A stretch of DNA of 64,000 bases from positions 3,799,001-3,863,000 of the forward strand of contig NZ_CP026118.1 of the NCBI RefSeq assembly GCF_004101865.1, in the 5' to 3' direction. Made by a program: the position numbers and the translations under genes. Numbering within the stretch: the first letter of the stretch is position 1; the number at the start of each line of letters is the position of its first letter. Positions 1 to 9,761 of the stretch are shown here, in pieces. The DNA comes from Halobacillus litoralis. Lineage in GTDB: Bacteria; Bacillota; Bacilli; Bacillales; Halobacillaceae. The notes beneath the pieces were generated by a model. The model made no database searches and was not told the DNA's origin. It was given only the letters and a program-made list of their open reading frames with translations.

Positions 1-55
1 AGATGTGTATGTATTTGCAGACTTGAATGCAATCGAGTGGAAACAGCAGTTTTAA
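1..55 (+). CDS. glyS: C-terminal end of glyS (glycyl-tRNA synthetase beta chain), partial
   Basis: An open frame enters from the left edge and ends at TAA 53-55 after 17 codons, finishing WKQQF. The match rests mainly on position: in Bacillus the gene directly upstream of ccpN is glyS. The visible tail is too short to prove identity by itself. It could be another gene's end. Confidence 0.5.
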   Translation, partial: DVYVFADLNAIEWKQQF

Positions 56-65
56 GACTCCTTCT

Positions 66-94
66 TTTACCCGTTAATAAAAATGAGCTATAAT
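66..94 (+). promoter_or_regulatory. Sigma-A-type promoter for ccpN-ppsR
   Basis: TTTACC (66-71) and a perfect TATAAT (89-94) are separated by 17 bp, about 40 bp ahead of the ccpN start. The -35 is only moderately close to consensus. Confidence 0.55.
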
Positions 95-136
95 GAGAAA
101 TAGTATGTCACAGTCAGTGATCAGGGTGGTGAAAGA

Positions 137-766
137 TTGGAACTCTCTAATCGACAAGAACAAATTATCCAAATTGTAAAAGATAATGGTCCGATAACCG
201 GTGAGAACATTGCAGATCAATTGAATTTGACACGTGCTACTCTGCGTCCCGACCTTGCTATATTGACAATGGCAGGGTATTTGGATGCTAGACCGCGTGT
301 GGGTTATTTTTTCACGGGAAAGACCGGGTCTGAGTTATTCACAGAAAAATTGAAGAAGTTCAAGGTAGATGAATATCAGTCCCTGCCGATCGTCGTAGAA
401 GAAGATGTATCTGCTTATGATGCTATTTGCGCAATGTTTTTGGAGGATGTCGGTACATTATTTGTGACAAATGAGAAGTCCCACTTAGTTGGAGTACTTT
501 CACGAAAAGACCTTTTAAGAGCGAGTATCGGTAACCAGGATTTGTCATCTATCCCTGTTCATATCATTATGACAAGAATGCCGAACATCACGATTTGTAA
601 ACCAGAAGACCTCTTGTTAGACGCTGCACAAAAGCTCATAGAGAAACAAATTGATGCTTTGCCTGTAGTAAACCCCGCAGAAGAAGGTTTGGAAGTAGTC
701 GGCAGATTAACGAAAACCAATATAACGAAAGCTTTGGTGGAGCTTGGCCGGGATCGTCACCTATAA
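137..766 (+). CDS. ccpN: CcpN-type transcriptional repressor (HTH plus two CBS domains)
   Basis: Repressor of gluconeogenic genes (gapB, pckA) in Bacillus, thought to sense the energy or carbon state through its CBS pair. Residues 1-65 form a winged helix-turn-helix with the recognition segment [12 protein letters not shown] near 32-43. Two CBS repeats follow at roughly 80-135 and 145-205. The length (209 aa) is typical. The TTG start is chosen because GGTGGTG lies about 5 nt upstream. The next gene, ppsR, starts 26 bp downstream and probably shares its transcript. In B. subtilis the same pair (yqzB-yqfL) is conserved, linking CcpN with a regulator of pyruvate-phosphate interconversion. Confidence 0.93.
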   Translation: MELSNRQEQIIQIVKDNGPITGENIADQLNLTRATLRPDLAILTMAGYLDARPRVGYFFTGKTGSELFTEKLKKFKVDEYQSLPIVVEEDVSAYDAICAMFLEDVGTLFVTNEKSHLVGVLSRKDLLRASIGNQDLSSIPVHIIMTRMPNITICKPEDLLLDAAQKLIEKQIDALPVVNPAEEGLEVVGRLTKTNITKALVELGRDRHL

Positions 767-792
767 GCTGCAAAGACCGGAGGAGGGTGAAA

Positions 793-1605
793 ATGGAGAA
801 ACCTTTAATTTATGTACTATCAGATTCAGTAGGAGAAACTGCTGAACTCGTCGTAAAAGCTTGTCTCAGTCAATTCGATGATGGCCCTTTTGATTTGCAG
901 CGTATTCCATATGTCGAAGATAAAGGGACAATCAACGAAGCAGTCCTCCAAGCGAAAGAACATAGCGCTATGATCGGTTTCACGTTAGTTGTGCCAGAGT
1001 TCAGACAGCACCTAATATCTGAAGCGAGAAAAAACGGTATTAAATGTGTGGATATTATGGGACCGATGATGGAATTGATGGAAGACCATTTGAAAATCAA
1101 GCCTCGTTTAGAACCGGGGCTTGTTCATAAATTGGATGAGGATTACTTTAAACGGGTAGAAGCCATTGAATTTGCAGTCCGCTATGATGATGGACGTGAC
1201 CCTAGAGGGATTTCAAAAGCGGACATCGTATTAATAGGTGTTTCCCGAACATCGAAAACACCTTTGTCCCAGTACCTTGCCCATAAACGGTTAAAAGTCG
1301 CTAATGTTCCTATAGTACCAGAAGTTCATCCCCCGGCTGAGTTGTTCAGGGTTGATCCTGATAAGTGTATTGGACTTAAAATCAGTGCAGAAAAGCTGAA
1401 CGATATCAGGAAAGAAAGACTGAAGTCATTGGGGCTTGGTGATCAGGCAAGCTATGCGAATATCAACCGGATCCAACAGGAAATCGACCATTTCAACCGT
1501 GTAGTGGAGCGCATAGGTTGTCCAGTCATCGATGTTTCAAATAAAGCGGTGGAAGAGACAGCAAATGTAATTATGAATAAATTGCGTCAAGATGCTCAAG
1601 AATAG
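793..1605 (+). CDS. ppsR: Pyruvate, phosphate dikinase regulatory protein (PpsR/YqfL family)
   Basis: Bifunctional ADP-dependent kinase and phosphate-dependent phosphorylase that controls PEP synthase or pyruvate phosphate dikinase; in Bacillus it also affects CcpN activity. The P-loop-like signature [11 protein letters not shown] lies near residues 149-159, as in the DUF299 family. Length is 270 aa from the ATG at 793. A GTG at 787 is in frame but overlaps the AGGAGG ribosome binding site (780-786), so the ATG is preferred. It follows ccpN closely and ends in a strong hairpin terminator. Confidence 0.93.
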   Translation: MEKPLIYVLSDSVGETAELVVKACLSQFDDGPFDLQRIPYVEDKGTINEAVLQAKEHSAMIGFTLVVPEFRQHLISEARKNGIKCVDIMGPMMELMEDHLKIKPRLEPGLVHKLDEDYFKRVEAIEFAVRYDDGRDPRGISKADIVLIGVSRTSKTPLSQYLAHKRLKVANVPIVPEVHPPAELFRVDPDKCIGLKISAEKLNDIRKERLKSLGLGDQASYANINRIQQEIDHFNRVVERIGCPVIDVSNKAVEETANVIMNKLRQDAQE

Positions 1606-1615
1606 TACAAATTAA

Positions 1616-1650
1616 CAAAAGTCGCGCTATGATTAAGCGCGACTTTTGTT
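1616..1650 (+). terminator. Rho-independent terminator after ppsR
   Basis: CAAAAGTCGCGCT (1616-1628) pairs perfectly with AGCGCGACTTTTG (1636-1648) around a 7-nt loop. The T-rich 3' arm serves as the U-tract. Confidence 0.85.
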
Positions 1651-1778
1651 GGGAAGAATGAAATTAAATGAAATTGGATATAGCATTAATGGGAGGAATG
1701 TATTATAATATCTATTTGTGGTAAAAATCCTTTTAATGAAGGGTTTGTCCTTGTTCAGAACGCAACATCCATCAATTC

Positions 1779-1807
1779 TTGCAGGTATTGACTTTTCAGA
1801 ATAATAA
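1779..1807 (+). promoter_or_regulatory. Candidate promoter for the UPF0178-dnaG-sigA operon
   Basis: TTGCAG (1779-1784) and TAATAA (1802-1807) with a 17-bp spacer precede the first gene of the macromolecular-synthesis operon. The preceding ~125 bp hold nothing recognisable apart from an isolated TATAAT at 1704-1709 lacking a good -35. Confidence 0.45.
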
Positions 1808-1828
1808 AACATTCGTTTTTTAGGAGGA

Positions 1829-1848
1829 TTCTACCGCTTATTGTAGAA
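1829..1848 (+). promoter_or_regulatory. Hairpin between ribosome binding site and start codon of the UPF0178 gene
   Basis: AGGAGG lies at 1822-1827, but the only in-frame start, ATG 1860, is 32 nt further on, and a stop codon (TAG 1821-1823) closes the frame upstream. TTCTAC (1829-1834) pairs with GTAGAA (1843-1848). If this stem folds, the effective spacing falls to about 12 nt. Geometry is seen directly; the function is inference. Confidence 0.45.
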
Positions 1849-1859
1849 ATACTGATACT

Positions 1860-2321
1860 ATGCCAAAACTAAATGTGAAGGTCTGGGTAGATGCAGATAG
1901 TTGTCCTGTGCAAAATGAAATCGTTGAAGTGTGTAACCTCTATGAAATACAACCTCAATTCATTGCGACAGTCAATCATTACAGTCCAGTAAAATCAAAT
2001 GAAGGGTGGACTTTTGTCGATGATGGATCACAATCAGTAGACATATACATCCTCAATCAAGTTCGCTTTAATGATATCGTCATCACACAAGATCTTTCCT
2101 TAGCCGTGTTATTAACATCTAAAGGAGTTTACGTATTAACACCACGAGGTAAACTGGTTAAAGAAAATGATGCTGATAATATTATGAATCAAAAATTTAT
2201 CCGGCAGCAAACAATGAAGCGCCGGAAAAAGTGGAAAGGCCCATCAGCTTTTACCAGCAAAGATGGTGAAAGATTTCGCTCGGCTCTCCAAGATTTGTTG
2301 TCAGATGTTGAAGGAATTTAG
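1860..2321 (+). CDS. yqxD: UPF0178 (DUF188) protein, YaiI/YqxD family
   Basis: Small cytosolic protein of the YaiI/YqxD family, which has no settled biochemical role; the fold resembles PIN-like nucleases. The family hallmark VWVDADSCPV is at residues 8-17. A basic segment with MKRRKKW near 119-125 and SAFTSKDGERF follow. Length (153 aa) is normal. It lies 37 bp upstream of dnaG, the same order as yqxD-dnaG-sigA in B. subtilis. The ATG is the only in-frame start after a stop, although the ribosome binding site is unusually distant (see the hairpin entry). Confidence 0.9.
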   Translation: MPKLNVKVWVDADSCPVQNEIVEVCNLYEIQPQFIATVNHYSPVKSNEGWTFVDDGSQSVDIYILNQVRFNDIVITQDLSLAVLLTSKGVYVLTPRGKLVKENDADNIMNQKFIRQQTMKRRKKWKGPSAFTSKDGERFRSALQDLLSDVEGI

Positions 2322-2358
2322 TCTTTAATCGAGAATAATTGAGTAGTATGGTGATCAA

Positions 2359-4170
2359 ATGGCTGGACACATACCAGATGAAAAAGTGGATGAAATCAGA
2401 ACGTCATCGGATATTGTCGAAGTGATCGGCGATTATATCGATCTCAAGAAACAAGGCAGAAACTATTTTGGTCTTTGTCCCTTCCATGGGGAAAACACTC
2501 CTTCTTTTTCCGTTTCTCAAGATAAGCAGATATTCCATTGCTTTGGTTGTGGAAAGGGAGGGAATGTTTATACCTTCCTAATGGAGATGGAAGGCTTCAG
2601 CTTTGTACAAGCGTTGAAACAATTAGCGGAGCAATCGGGTATCGAGCTTCCGGAACAAATGACAGATGAAGGTCCGGCAGAAAGAAGTCAAGAATCTCAA
2701 TCGATGTTGGAAGCCCATCAATGGCTCACCAAATTATATCATCATTTGTTAAAGAATTCCAAAGAGGGTCAGGAAGCTTATCAATATTTGATGGATCGAG
2801 GCTTTACGGATGAAACGATTCAAAAGTATCAGATTGGCTTTTCGCCGAATTCAAAAGACTTTGTCGTAACTTTCCTCGAAAAGAAAGGCTACCATCCACA
2901 AACGATGGTCAAGGCGGGGCTGCTCAGTACGAATGATCATGGAGACTATGCGGACCGGTTCAGAGGACGGGTCATCTTCCCGTTAAGAAATCACCTCGGA
3001 AAGACTGTGGCATTTGCAGGGAGATCCATAGGAGAACAAGAACCGAAGTATTTGAACAGCCCTGAAACGGAGCTTTTTCATAAGGGAAGGCTGCTTTATA
3101 ATTTCGATCTGGCACGTTCAGCGATCAGAAAAGAAAAGTCTGTGTTACTCTTTGAAGGTTTCGGCGATGTCATAACAGCAGATCAAGCAGGTATTCATAA
3201 TGCTGTAGCAACGATGGGAACAGCATTATCAAGTTCTCAGGCAAACCTTTTAAAAAGGTATGTCGAACAAGTAATTATTTGTTATGACGGAGACCGTGCA
3301 GGCATAGAAGCTGCGGTCAAGGCGGCGAAATTGGTTAAGAGTATCGGATGTCACACCTATGTTGCAAGAGTGCCAGACGGACTGGATCCTGACGATTTCA
3401 TTCAAAAGAATGGGGGAGAACGATTTCGTCGGGAAATCATCGATACAAGTGATACGTATATTTCATTCATGATGAGCTACCTTCGAAGGGATTATAATCT
3501 TCAATTAGAAGGAGATCGGATCACATATATCGAAAAAGTATTACAAGAGATCGCCGTTCTCGATCGTGCTGTTGAAAGAGAACATTACCTCAATGAATTG
3601 GCAGCAGAATTCAAGATGGCCCTGGATACTTTGAAAGAAGAAGTGCAGAGAATCAGAGGTAAAAGCGGTGTAAAGGATAATGAGACCAGGAACCGATATA
3701 CTAATCATACGAGAAAATCATCGGTCCAGAATAAATTACTGCCAGCCTTTCACAATGCAGAAAGGAAACTGATTGCATATATGTTGAAAGATCCTTATAT
3801 TGCTGATAAAGTTCAGAAGGAAATAGGCGGTGCTTTTAATATAGAAGATCATCAAGTCATCGTGACCCATCTTTATGCATATTATGAAGACGGTAATGAA
3901 TCGGATATCAGTCAGTTTGTGGAACTGATTGAAGACCCTGCCGTGAAAAGTCTAGCTATAGAGCTTGCGATGGCTCCCATCAGCGAAGAGGTCTCTGATC
4001 AAGAAATCAATGATTATATTTCATGGATACGAGCAGAATATTGGGATCTTACCGACATCAAAAATCTCGAAGCTGAATTGAAAAAAGCAGAGCAGCAGAA
4101 AGATCCTATCAAAGCAGCAGAAATTGCCATGGATCTTATCAAACGAAAAAAAGAGCTGAAAAACAACTAG
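2359..4170 (+). CDS. dnaG: DNA primase DnaG
   Basis: Synthesises RNA primers at the replication fork and works with the DnaB-type helicase. The N-terminal CHC2 zinc ribbon shows C40, H43, C61 and C64. The TOPRIM core carries the glutamate in LLFEGFGD (near 266-273) and the aspartates in CYDGDRAG (near 306-313). The C-terminal ~150 residues are the helicase-binding region. Length (603 aa) matches Bacillus DnaG. The ribosome binding site ahead of ATG 2359 is weak (GGTGAT), which suits a low-abundance protein placed between two others in one operon. Confidence 0.98.
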   Translation: MAGHIPDEKVDEIRTSSDIVEVIGDYIDLKKQGRNYFGLCPFHGENTPSFSVSQDKQIFHCFGCGKGGNVYTFLMEMEGFSFVQALKQLAEQSGIELPEQMTDEGPAERSQESQSMLEAHQWLTKLYHHLLKNSKEGQEAYQYLMDRGFTDETIQKYQIGFSPNSKDFVVTFLEKKGYHPQTMVKAGLLSTNDHGDYADRFRGRVIFPLRNHLGKTVAFAGRSIGEQEPKYLNSPETELFHKGRLLYNFDLARSAIRKEKSVLLFEGFGDVITADQAGIHNAVATMGTALSSSQANLLKRYVEQVIICYDGDRAGIEAAVKAAKLVKSIGCHTYVARVPDGLDPDDFIQKNGGERFRREIIDTSDTYISFMMSYLRRDYNLQLEGDRITYIEKVLQEIAVLDRAVEREHYLNELAAEFKMALDTLKEEVQRIRGKSGVKDNETRNRYTNHTRKSSVQNKLLPAFHNAERKLIAYMLKDPYIADKVQKEIGGAFNIEDHQVIVTHLYAYYEDGNESDISQFVELIEDPAVKSLAIELAMAPISEEVSDQEINDYISWIRAEYWDLTDIKNLEAELKKAEQQKDPIKAAEIAMDLIKRKKELKNN

Positions 4171-4207
4171 GTATAGTTTGTATAGATTGTTGGAAGGAGG
4201 GGGACTT

Positions 4208-5344
4208 ATGGCAGATAAGAAACAACAGCCATCACGTTCTAAAGAAACAACTGAAAATCAGAGTGAACTGACACTTGAGCAAGCAAAAGAGCAAGTGTTG
4301 GAGATTGGAAAAAAACGCGGAATCCTGGCCTATGAGGAAGTGGCAGAAAAACTCTCCAGTTTTGAATTGGATTCAGACCAAATGGATGAGTTTTATGAGC
4401 ACCTCAATGAGCAAGGGGTAGAGGTGATCGGAGACTCAGATACAGATCCGAGTATGAAACAATTGAATAAAGAAGAAGAATTCGATCTAAACGATTTGAG
4501 TGTGCCACCTGGGGTGAAGATTAATGATCCAGTCCGCATGTACTTGAAAGAAATCGGCCGTGTCAACCTTCTCGCTGCTAAAGATGAAATCAGTCTGGCT
4601 CAGCGTATTGAGAGTGGTGACGAAGAAGCGAAGCGCGATCTGGCAGAAGCTAACCTCCGACTAGTAGTAAGTATTGCTAAACGTTATGTAGGCAGGGGGA
4701 TGTTGTTCCTGGACTTGATCCAAGAAGGGAACATGGGGCTTATCAAAGCCGTGGAGAAGTTCGATTATCGTAAAGGTTATAAGTTCAGTACTTATGCAAC
4801 ATGGTGGATCAGGCAAGCCATCACCCGTGCGATAGCTGACCAGGCCCGTACGATCCGAATCCCCGTACACATGGTGGAAACAATTAATAAATTGATTCGG
4901 GTGCAGCGTCAACTTCTACAGGACCTTGGGCGCGAACCGACACCAGAAGAAATTGCTCAAGACATGGACCTTACTCCTGATAAAGTCCGTGAAATATTAA
5001 AAATCGCTCAAGAACCAGTTTCTTTGGAAACACCTATTGGTGAAGAAGATGATTCTCATCTCGGTGATTTCATCGAAGACCAGGAAGCAACCTCTCCTTC
5101 CGATCATGCAGCATACGAATTGCTGAAAGAACAACTGGAAGATGTGCTGGATACATTGACTGATCGTGAAGAAAATGTTCTGCGTTTGCGTTTCGGATTA
5201 GATGATGGCCGTACCCGTACTCTGGAAGAGGTTGGAAAAGTATTTGGAGTCACACGCGAAAGAATTCGCCAAATTGAAGCTAAGGCTCTTCGTAAACTGA
5301 GACACCCAAGCCGAAGCAAACGTTTAAAAGACTTCATGGAATAA
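4208..5344 (+). CDS. sigA: Primary RNA polymerase sigma factor SigA (RpoD)
   Basis: Housekeeping sigma-70 factor. Region 1.2 begins around [12 protein letters not shown]. Region 2 contains [14 protein letters not shown] and the -10 recognition/melting helix [18 protein letters not shown]. Region 4 ends with the helix-turn-helix [16 protein letters not shown], which reads the -35. The start is ATG 4208, 7 nt after AAGGAGG (4194-4200), giving 378 aa; the open frame extends further upstream without a good site. It follows dnaG by 37 bp, the classical dnaG-rpoD linkage. Confidence 0.98.
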   Translation: MADKKQQPSRSKETTENQSELTLEQAKEQVLEIGKKRGILAYEEVAEKLSSFELDSDQMDEFYEHLNEQGVEVIGDSDTDPSMKQLNKEEEFDLNDLSVPPGVKINDPVRMYLKEIGRVNLLAAKDEISLAQRIESGDEEAKRDLAEANLRLVVSIAKRYVGRGMLFLDLIQEGNMGLIKAVEKFDYRKGYKFSTYATWWIRQAITRAIADQARTIRIPVHMVETINKLIRVQRQLLQDLGREPTPEEIAQDMDLTPDKVREILKIAQEPVSLETPIGEEDDSHLGDFIEDQEATSPSDHAAYELLKEQLEDVLDTLTDREENVLRLRFGLDDGRTRTLEEVGKVFGVTRERIRQIEAKALRKLRHPSRSKRLKDFME

Positions 5345-5354
5345 CAATCTTCCT

Positions 5355-5407
5355 ACTCAGGACCCCCTTATCGTTTGGTATTCATTCGGGTGGGTGTCCT
5401 GAGTTTT
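5355..5407 (+). terminator. Terminator after sigA
   Basis: ACTCAGGAC (5355-5363) pairs with GTCCTGAGT near 5395-5403, extended by CCC/GGG, and is followed by a T-rich run. Confidence 0.8.
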
Positions 5408-5429
5408 ATCTTTGTTGCTGGAGGGTGCT

Positions 5430-5969
5430 ATGAAAGATGACCGTACGAGGACCATTATCAGCGAAATTCATTATTGGAAAAATAACCGCTTATTACCAAG
5501 TGAATATTGCGATTTTCTTTTAGCGTTGTACACAAAAGGAGATGGGGATCACTTAGAAGAACGAGAGAACACCCATGCGAGATCGCATCTTTTTTTCTAT
5601 CTGAGTATCAGCCTCACTTTATTTTTGGTACCCCTTTCATTTCTTGTCATTTATTTTACTGAAATGGGCATCATAATGCAAACAGGGCTTTTGTCGAGTT
5701 TTGTAATCATTGCAGGGTTTCATTTCTGGTGGTTAAGAGCTAAGAGATCGGAATGGTCGTTCCTGCCTTTGATTGTTACATTACTGACAATGCTCCTTCT
5801 ATCCATCCATATCGTCCAGTATTTCTGGCAAAATGAAGTGGCCTTATACATAGTCATGGGCGTTCACTTTTCTTTGTGGGTCTATCTTGGCTGGTTATGG
5901 AATGTGAAAACCTTGCTCATATCTGGTTTGATAGGATTTTTGATACTGTTTATATATATTGTTTTATAA
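5430..5969 (+). CDS. Conserved polytopic membrane protein, unknown function
   Basis: No family was recognised. The first ~50 residues are soluble and charged. Five hydrophobic segments follow, beginning at LFFYLSISLTLFLV, GLLSSFVIIAGFHFW, LPLIVTLLTMLLLSI, YIVMGVHFSLWVYL and LISGLIGFLILFIY. ATG 5430 is preferred because GGAGGG lies 5 nt upstream; an in-frame TTG at 5412 has no such site. It sits alone between the sigA terminator and cccA, so it probably has its own promoter or is read from cccA-side signals. Length is 179 aa. Confidence 0.7.
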   Translation: MKDDRTRTIISEIHYWKNNRLLPSEYCDFLLALYTKGDGDHLEERENTHARSHLFFYLSISLTLFLVPLSFLVIYFTEMGIIMQTGLLSSFVIIAGFHFWWLRAKRSEWSFLPLIVTLLTMLLLSIHIVQYFWQNEVALYIVMGVHFSLWVYLGWLWNVKTLLISGLIGFLILFIYIVL

Positions 5970-6078
5970 GTTTTCACATGTTATCTCTTTAATAAGTAAC
6001 GGATTTCAAGTAAAATAAATATAGTCGAATAGACGCGAAAAATTCATATTGAGGGAATACATAAGGAGGTTGCAACTA

Positions 6079-6441
6079 ATGAGAAAAAACCCTGTGATTC
6101 CATTCGCAGTGATTGCTGTACTAGGTATTATAGTCATGATTATCGTATCTTCAGCTGGTATCAATCAGCGCGAAGCCATCCAGAATGAAGAAGAAGGCGG
6201 AGGAGAAGAAGAAACGGTAGATGCCGGTCCGGAAGAATTGTTCCAAAATCAATGTGCCACCTGCCATGGTGGAGATCTTAGTGGAGCAAATGGTCCAAAC
6301 CTTCAAGAGGTCGGAAGTAAATACTCTGCGGAAGAAATCAACGATATAATAGTCAATGGTAAAGGTTCCGCAATGCCTGCTGGGCTTTACACAGGAGAGC
6401 AAGCGACTAAATTGGCGGAGTGGTTGGCAGAGAAAAAATAA
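6079..6441 (+). CDS. cccA: Membrane-anchored cytochrome c-550
   Basis: Small c-type cytochrome that carries electrons on the outer face of the membrane. An uncleaved hydrophobic anchor (about residues 5-27) is followed by an acidic Glu-rich linker and a class I haem domain. The haem-binding motif is CATCH near residues 60-64, and the likely axial methionine is in [12 protein letters not shown] 6079 follows AAGGAGG by 9 nt; an in-frame TTG at 6049 is less likely. Length (120 aa) equals Bacillus CccA. The location next to sigA and trmK is conserved. Confidence 0.93.
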   Translation: MRKNPVIPFAVIAVLGIIVMIIVSSAGINQREAIQNEEEGGGEEETVDAGPEELFQNQCATCHGGDLSGANGPNLQEVGSKYSAEEINDIIVNGKGSAMPAGLYTGEQATKLAEWLAEKK

Positions 6442-6449
6442 GACCTTAT

Positions 6450-6489
6450 AAGAAAAGCTTTCTGTTCACTTCAGAAAGCTTTTCTTTTT
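6450..6489 (+). terminator. Terminator after cccA
   Basis: A perfect 15-bp stem, AAGAAAAGCTTTCTG (6450-6464) with its complement at 6472-6486, is followed by TTTT. Confidence 0.9.
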
Positions 6490-6507
6490 AATGAGAGGAT
6501 TTTTAAT

Positions 6508-7215
6508 ATGAATGTAAATCAATTATCAAAACGGCTGACTCTAGTGGCAGAATATCTGCCTCATGGCTCCCATTTTGCTGATATAGGTTCTGATCATGCT
6601 TATTTACCATGCTATGTCTGCTTAAGGGACTCAGAAGCACAGGCAATCGCAGGGGAAGTCAATCAGGGGCCTTATAATAGTGCCCGTCAAGAAGTGGAAA
6701 AACATGAACTTCAGGATAGGATTGATGTTCGCCTTGGTAATGGACTTGAGGTAGTACAAAAGGATGAAGTCGATCAGATTGTGATCGCAGGAATGGGCGG
6801 CCCCTTAATCAGAGATATATTGGAAGAGGGAAAAGATAGACTTACCTCCGTAGAGAGAATTATTACGCAGCCGAACGTTGATTCAAAATCGGTTCGACAA
6901 TGGTTTTATAAGAATGACTATGAACTTGTGAGCGAATCAATCGTGGAAGAGAGCGGCCATATTTACGAAGTTTTAGCAGCTGAAAAGGGTGACCCTTCAC
7001 GCCCCTACCATAAAGAGAGCATAGAGAAAGAAATGTGGTTAGGTCCATTTTTTTTAGCAAGCCCTTCAGAAACGTTTATCAAGAAATGCCAGGAGGAACT
7101 GAATAAAAAGGAATACGTCCTAAGGCAAGTGAAGCTGGCAGTAGAAGTCAGTGAGAGCAAAATAGATCGTCTTCAGCAAGAAATAAGATGGTTGAAGGAG
7201 GTTATTGAATTATGA
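6508..7215 (+). CDS. trmK: tRNA (adenine22-N1)-methyltransferase TrmK
   Basis: Methylates A22 in the D-loop region of bacterial tRNAs using S-adenosylmethionine. The SAM-binding motif ADIGSDHAYLP is at residues 24-34, and the characteristic IVIAGMGGPLI follows near 90-100. The C-terminal ~60 residues are predicted coiled coil, as in other TrmK proteins. Length is 235 aa. The stop codon overlaps the start of the next gene (ATGA at 7212-7215), so the two are translationally coupled. This matches yqfN-yqfO in B. subtilis. Confidence 0.94.
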   Translation: MNVNQLSKRLTLVAEYLPHGSHFADIGSDHAYLPCYVCLRDSEAQAIAGEVNQGPYNSARQEVEKHELQDRIDVRLGNGLEVVQKDEVDQIVIAGMGGPLIRDILEEGKDRLTSVERIITQPNVDSKSVRQWFYKNDYELVSESIVEESGHIYEVLAAEKGDPSRPYHKESIEKEMWLGPFFLASPSETFIKKCQEELNKKEYVLRQVKLAVEVSESKIDRLQQEIRWLKEVIEL

Positions 7216-8330
7216 AACAGCAATGGATAGTGCAGGAAATCATTAAACAGTTTGAAGAATGGTCCCCTAAGCATTTAGCTTATGATTGGGATAATGTCGG
7301 TCTTCAAGTAGGTTCTCTAAACAAACCAGTGAAAAATATCATGGTGACACTGGATGTATTAGAAAATGTCGTAGATGAGGCAATAGAAAAGAACGTTGAC
7401 TTAATTATCGCTCACCACCCATTATTGTTCGTGAAATTAAACCAGATCAATTTGGATACGCCTAAAGGAAGGATAGTCCAGAAGCTGATCAAGCATGATA
7501 TCACTGTATATGCAGCACATACTAATTTAGATATAGCACAAGGTGGTGTCAATGATGTGATGGCAGATCTATTAGGCTTGAAAAATCGAAAGCCTCTTAT
7601 CAAATCAGGTGAGGATAAGTTAGTCAAACTGACGGTTTTCGTTCCTGAAGACCGTGCCGATGCGGTTAGAAATGCGATCAGCGAGGCTGGAGCAGGTCAT
7701 ATCGGTAACTATAGTCACTGCACATATCAATTGTCCGGCCAGGGTACGTTCCAACCAGAGAGTGGAACAGATCCGTTTATTGGCGAACAAGGAGAACTTG
7801 AAGTCGTTGATGAAAAGAGAATTGAAACCATTGTTCCTAAATCAGATTTGGCGGGTGTATTGAAGGCGATGGAAGCAGCTCACCCTTATGAAGAAGTTGC
7901 CTATGATCTTTATCCTTTGTTGAATGAAGGAGAGTCGCTTGGTGCTGGAAGGGTCGGTACACTCCCTGAACCTGTGCAGTTGGAGAAATTTATCGGCCAG
8001 GTTAAAGAAGCTTATGAGATCCCATCAGTTCGCGCAAGCGGTGATTTTACAAAGATGGTGAAAACTGTTGCTCTCCTTGGTGGCAGTGGAGAGAAATATA
8101 TCCATGCTGCTAAACGGAGCGGGGCAGATGTTTATATTACTGGGGATATGACTTTTCATATAACTCAAGATGCAATGGAAATGGGGCTGGCTGTCATAGA
8201 CCCGGGTCACCATGTCGAAAAGGTCGTATGCCCTAAGGTGAAGGATTACTTAGAAGAGCATTGCAATCAAAATGGACATTTGAATATTCTTGTTTCAGAA
8301 TCAGATACAGAACCGTTCAAAATGGTATAA
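7212..8330 (+). CDS. yqfO: Nif3-like dinuclear metal-centre protein (YqfO family)
   Basis: Member of the Nif3/GTP cyclohydrolase I type 2 family, cytosolic metal-binding proteins whose reaction is not established. Metal ligands are suggested by IIAHHPLLF (about 64-72), AHTNLDIAQGGVND (about 100-113) and the C-terminal DPGHHVEK. Between the two Nif3 halves is a PII-like insertion of about 110 residues, as in long (~370 aa) Firmicute members. It overlaps trmK by 4 bp and ends at a strong terminator. Confidence 0.92.
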   Translation: MKQQWIVQEIIKQFEEWSPKHLAYDWDNVGLQVGSLNKPVKNIMVTLDVLENVVDEAIEKNVDLIIAHHPLLFVKLNQINLDTPKGRIVQKLIKHDITVYAAHTNLDIAQGGVNDVMADLLGLKNRKPLIKSGEDKLVKLTVFVPEDRADAVRNAISEAGAGHIGNYSHCTYQLSGQGTFQPESGTDPFIGEQGELEVVDEKRIETIVPKSDLAGVLKAMEAAHPYEEVAYDLYPLLNEGESLGAGRVGTLPEPVQLEKFIGQVKEAYEIPSVRASGDFTKMVKTVALLGGSGEKYIHAAKRSGADVYITGDMTFHITQDAMEMGLAVIDPGHHVEKVVCPKVKDYLEEHCNQNGHLNILVSESDTEPFKMV

Positions 8331-8332
8331 TG

Positions 8333-8391
8333 AAAAACCACAGATTTACAAGGAGAGATGCTAAAAACCTTGTATATCTGTGGTTTTTTTG
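8333..8391 (+). terminator. Terminator after the Nif3 gene
   Basis: AAAAACCACAGAT pairs with ATCTGTGGTTTTTTT; an inner ACAAGG/CCTTGT pair lengthens the stem. It is followed by seven T. Confidence 0.85.
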
Positions 8392-8591
8392 TATTTGACA
8401 CTACCATTGAATGGCATCCTTGCGAGAAGGAAAGAATGGAATTGGTTGCTTATCGTAGGGTTTGAGGAAAGGGATAGGTCAATTTCCAAGTAGATTTTTT
8501 GTTTGGTCTTACTTTACTCTTATGGAAGGCTGGTTATTTCATTAAGTATTTAGCAAAGGTCATTTGATTCACCTGTCTGTTTCTTTCTATA

Positions 8592-8630
8592 TAAAAATAA
8601 GGTTGGGAGCCTATGCCCCCAGCCTTATTA
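8592..8630 (-). terminator. Terminator after ispH
   Basis: Read on the minus strand, AATAAGGCTGGGGG pairs with CTCCCAACCTTATT and runs into TTTTAT. It overlaps the ispH stop codon. The ~200 bp between this and the Nif3 terminator hold no gene that I can see. Confidence 0.8.
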
Positions 8631-9587
8631 CGTTCTATTCGCTTTCTTTTTGGTTTTGACTCTTGGAAGAATTTTTTTCTGTTCCACTTTAGATTCGCGA
8701 ATCCATGTGTCTTCATCTTCGTGGTCAAACTGCTCAATGAATTTAATTACTTCTTTAGTGATAGGGGTCGGTGTGGAAGCGCCGGCTGTAACGGCAACTG
8801 TTTCGACACCTTCCAGCCAATCAAGATGGATTTCGGTGACGTCTGAAATACGGTAGGCTGTGGTTCCTGCTTTTTCTTTGGAAACCTGAGCAAGGCGGTT
8901 AGAGTTGTTACTTTTCGGGTCGCCTACGACGAGAGTCAAGTCAGCTTTTCCGGCTTGTTCAGACACGGCTTCTTGTCGGACTTGTGTCGCCATGCAAATT
9001 TCCTGCTGTTTCTCTAACTGAGGGAATTTTTCCTTCGCTCTCTCCATCACATCATAGACGTCCCATTGACTCATAGTTGTCTGGTTTGTGATCATCAATT
9101 TGTCATGGGTGATCTCAAGTTGGTTCACATCCTCTTCTGTTTGAACGAGATGGACTTTGCCCGGGGCTACCCCCATCGCTCCTTCAGGCTCTGGGTGGCC
9201 TTTTTTTCCTACATAAATGATTTCATAGCCTTCTGCTACTTTCTTTCGAATCAAGTTGTGAGTGTTCGTAACGTCAGGGCAGGTCGCATCAAGGACAGTC
9301 AATCCTTTAGCTTTGGCGCGTTCCTTCACTTGCGGAGATACACCATGTGCAGTGAATATAACTGTTCCATCATTGATTCCTTCTAACATGTCATTACGAT
9401 TCTTCCCATCAACTGTGATGATTCCTTCCTCTTCGAAAGCATCTGTAACATGGGTGTTGTGGACAATCATCCCTAATATATATATCGGGCGAGGTAGATT
9501 CGGGTCTTTCGCTGCGTTCTGGGCAATGACCATAGCGTCTACTACACCGTAGCAATAACCGCGAGGGGCGATTTTAATGACTTCCAT
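8628..9587 (-). CDS. ispH: 4-hydroxy-3-methylbut-2-enyl diphosphate reductase IspH
   Basis: Last step of the MEP isoprenoid pathway: converts HMBPP to IPP and DMAPP with a [4Fe-4S] cluster. The three cluster cysteines are visible in RGYCYGV (residue 12), DATCPDV (near 97) and [10 protein letters not shown] (near 194). The catalytic glutamate region is [12 protein letters not shown] lysine-rich tail (ending KTKKKANRT) extends beyond the core, giving 319 aa. Its partner ispG is 4.6 kb away on the same strand, as in B. subtilis (yqfP and yqfY). Confidence 0.97.
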   Translation of the reverse strand: MEVIKIAPRGYCYGVVDAMVIAQNAAKDPNLPRPIYILGMIVHNTHVTDAFEEEGIITVDGKNRNDMLEGINDGTVIFTAHGVSPQVKERAKAKGLTVLDATCPDVTNTHNLIRKKVAEGYEIIYVGKKGHPEPEGAMGVAPGKVHLVQTEEDVNQLEITHDKLMITNQTTMSQWDVYDVMERAKEKFPQLEKQQEICMATQVRQEAVSEQAGKADLTLVVGDPKSNNSNRLAQVSKEKAGTTAYRISDVTEIHLDWLEGVETVAVTAGASTPTPITKEVIKFIEQFDHEDEDTWIRESKVEQKKILPRVKTKKKANRT

Positions 9588-9697
9588 TCTTTAACGTCCT
9601 CCTCTTTATCCAATCCAATAACTTTTAAGATACCATTATCATTATAAAGGCTAAAGGGAAAGATGACAAAGAAAGCAGATGTTAAAATAACGATATC

Positions 9698-9726
9698 GTG
9701 CAATTTTTCCCTGCCTCTATTATAAT
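9698..9726 (+). promoter_or_regulatory. Candidate promoter for cshB-nfo
   Basis: A perfect TATAAT (9721-9726) lies 17 bp after GTGCAA (9698-9703), 36 bp before the cshB start. The -35 is weak. Confidence 0.45.
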
Positions 9727-9761
9727 AGGGAAGGAACATTTTATTTAAAAGGAGAACGGTT

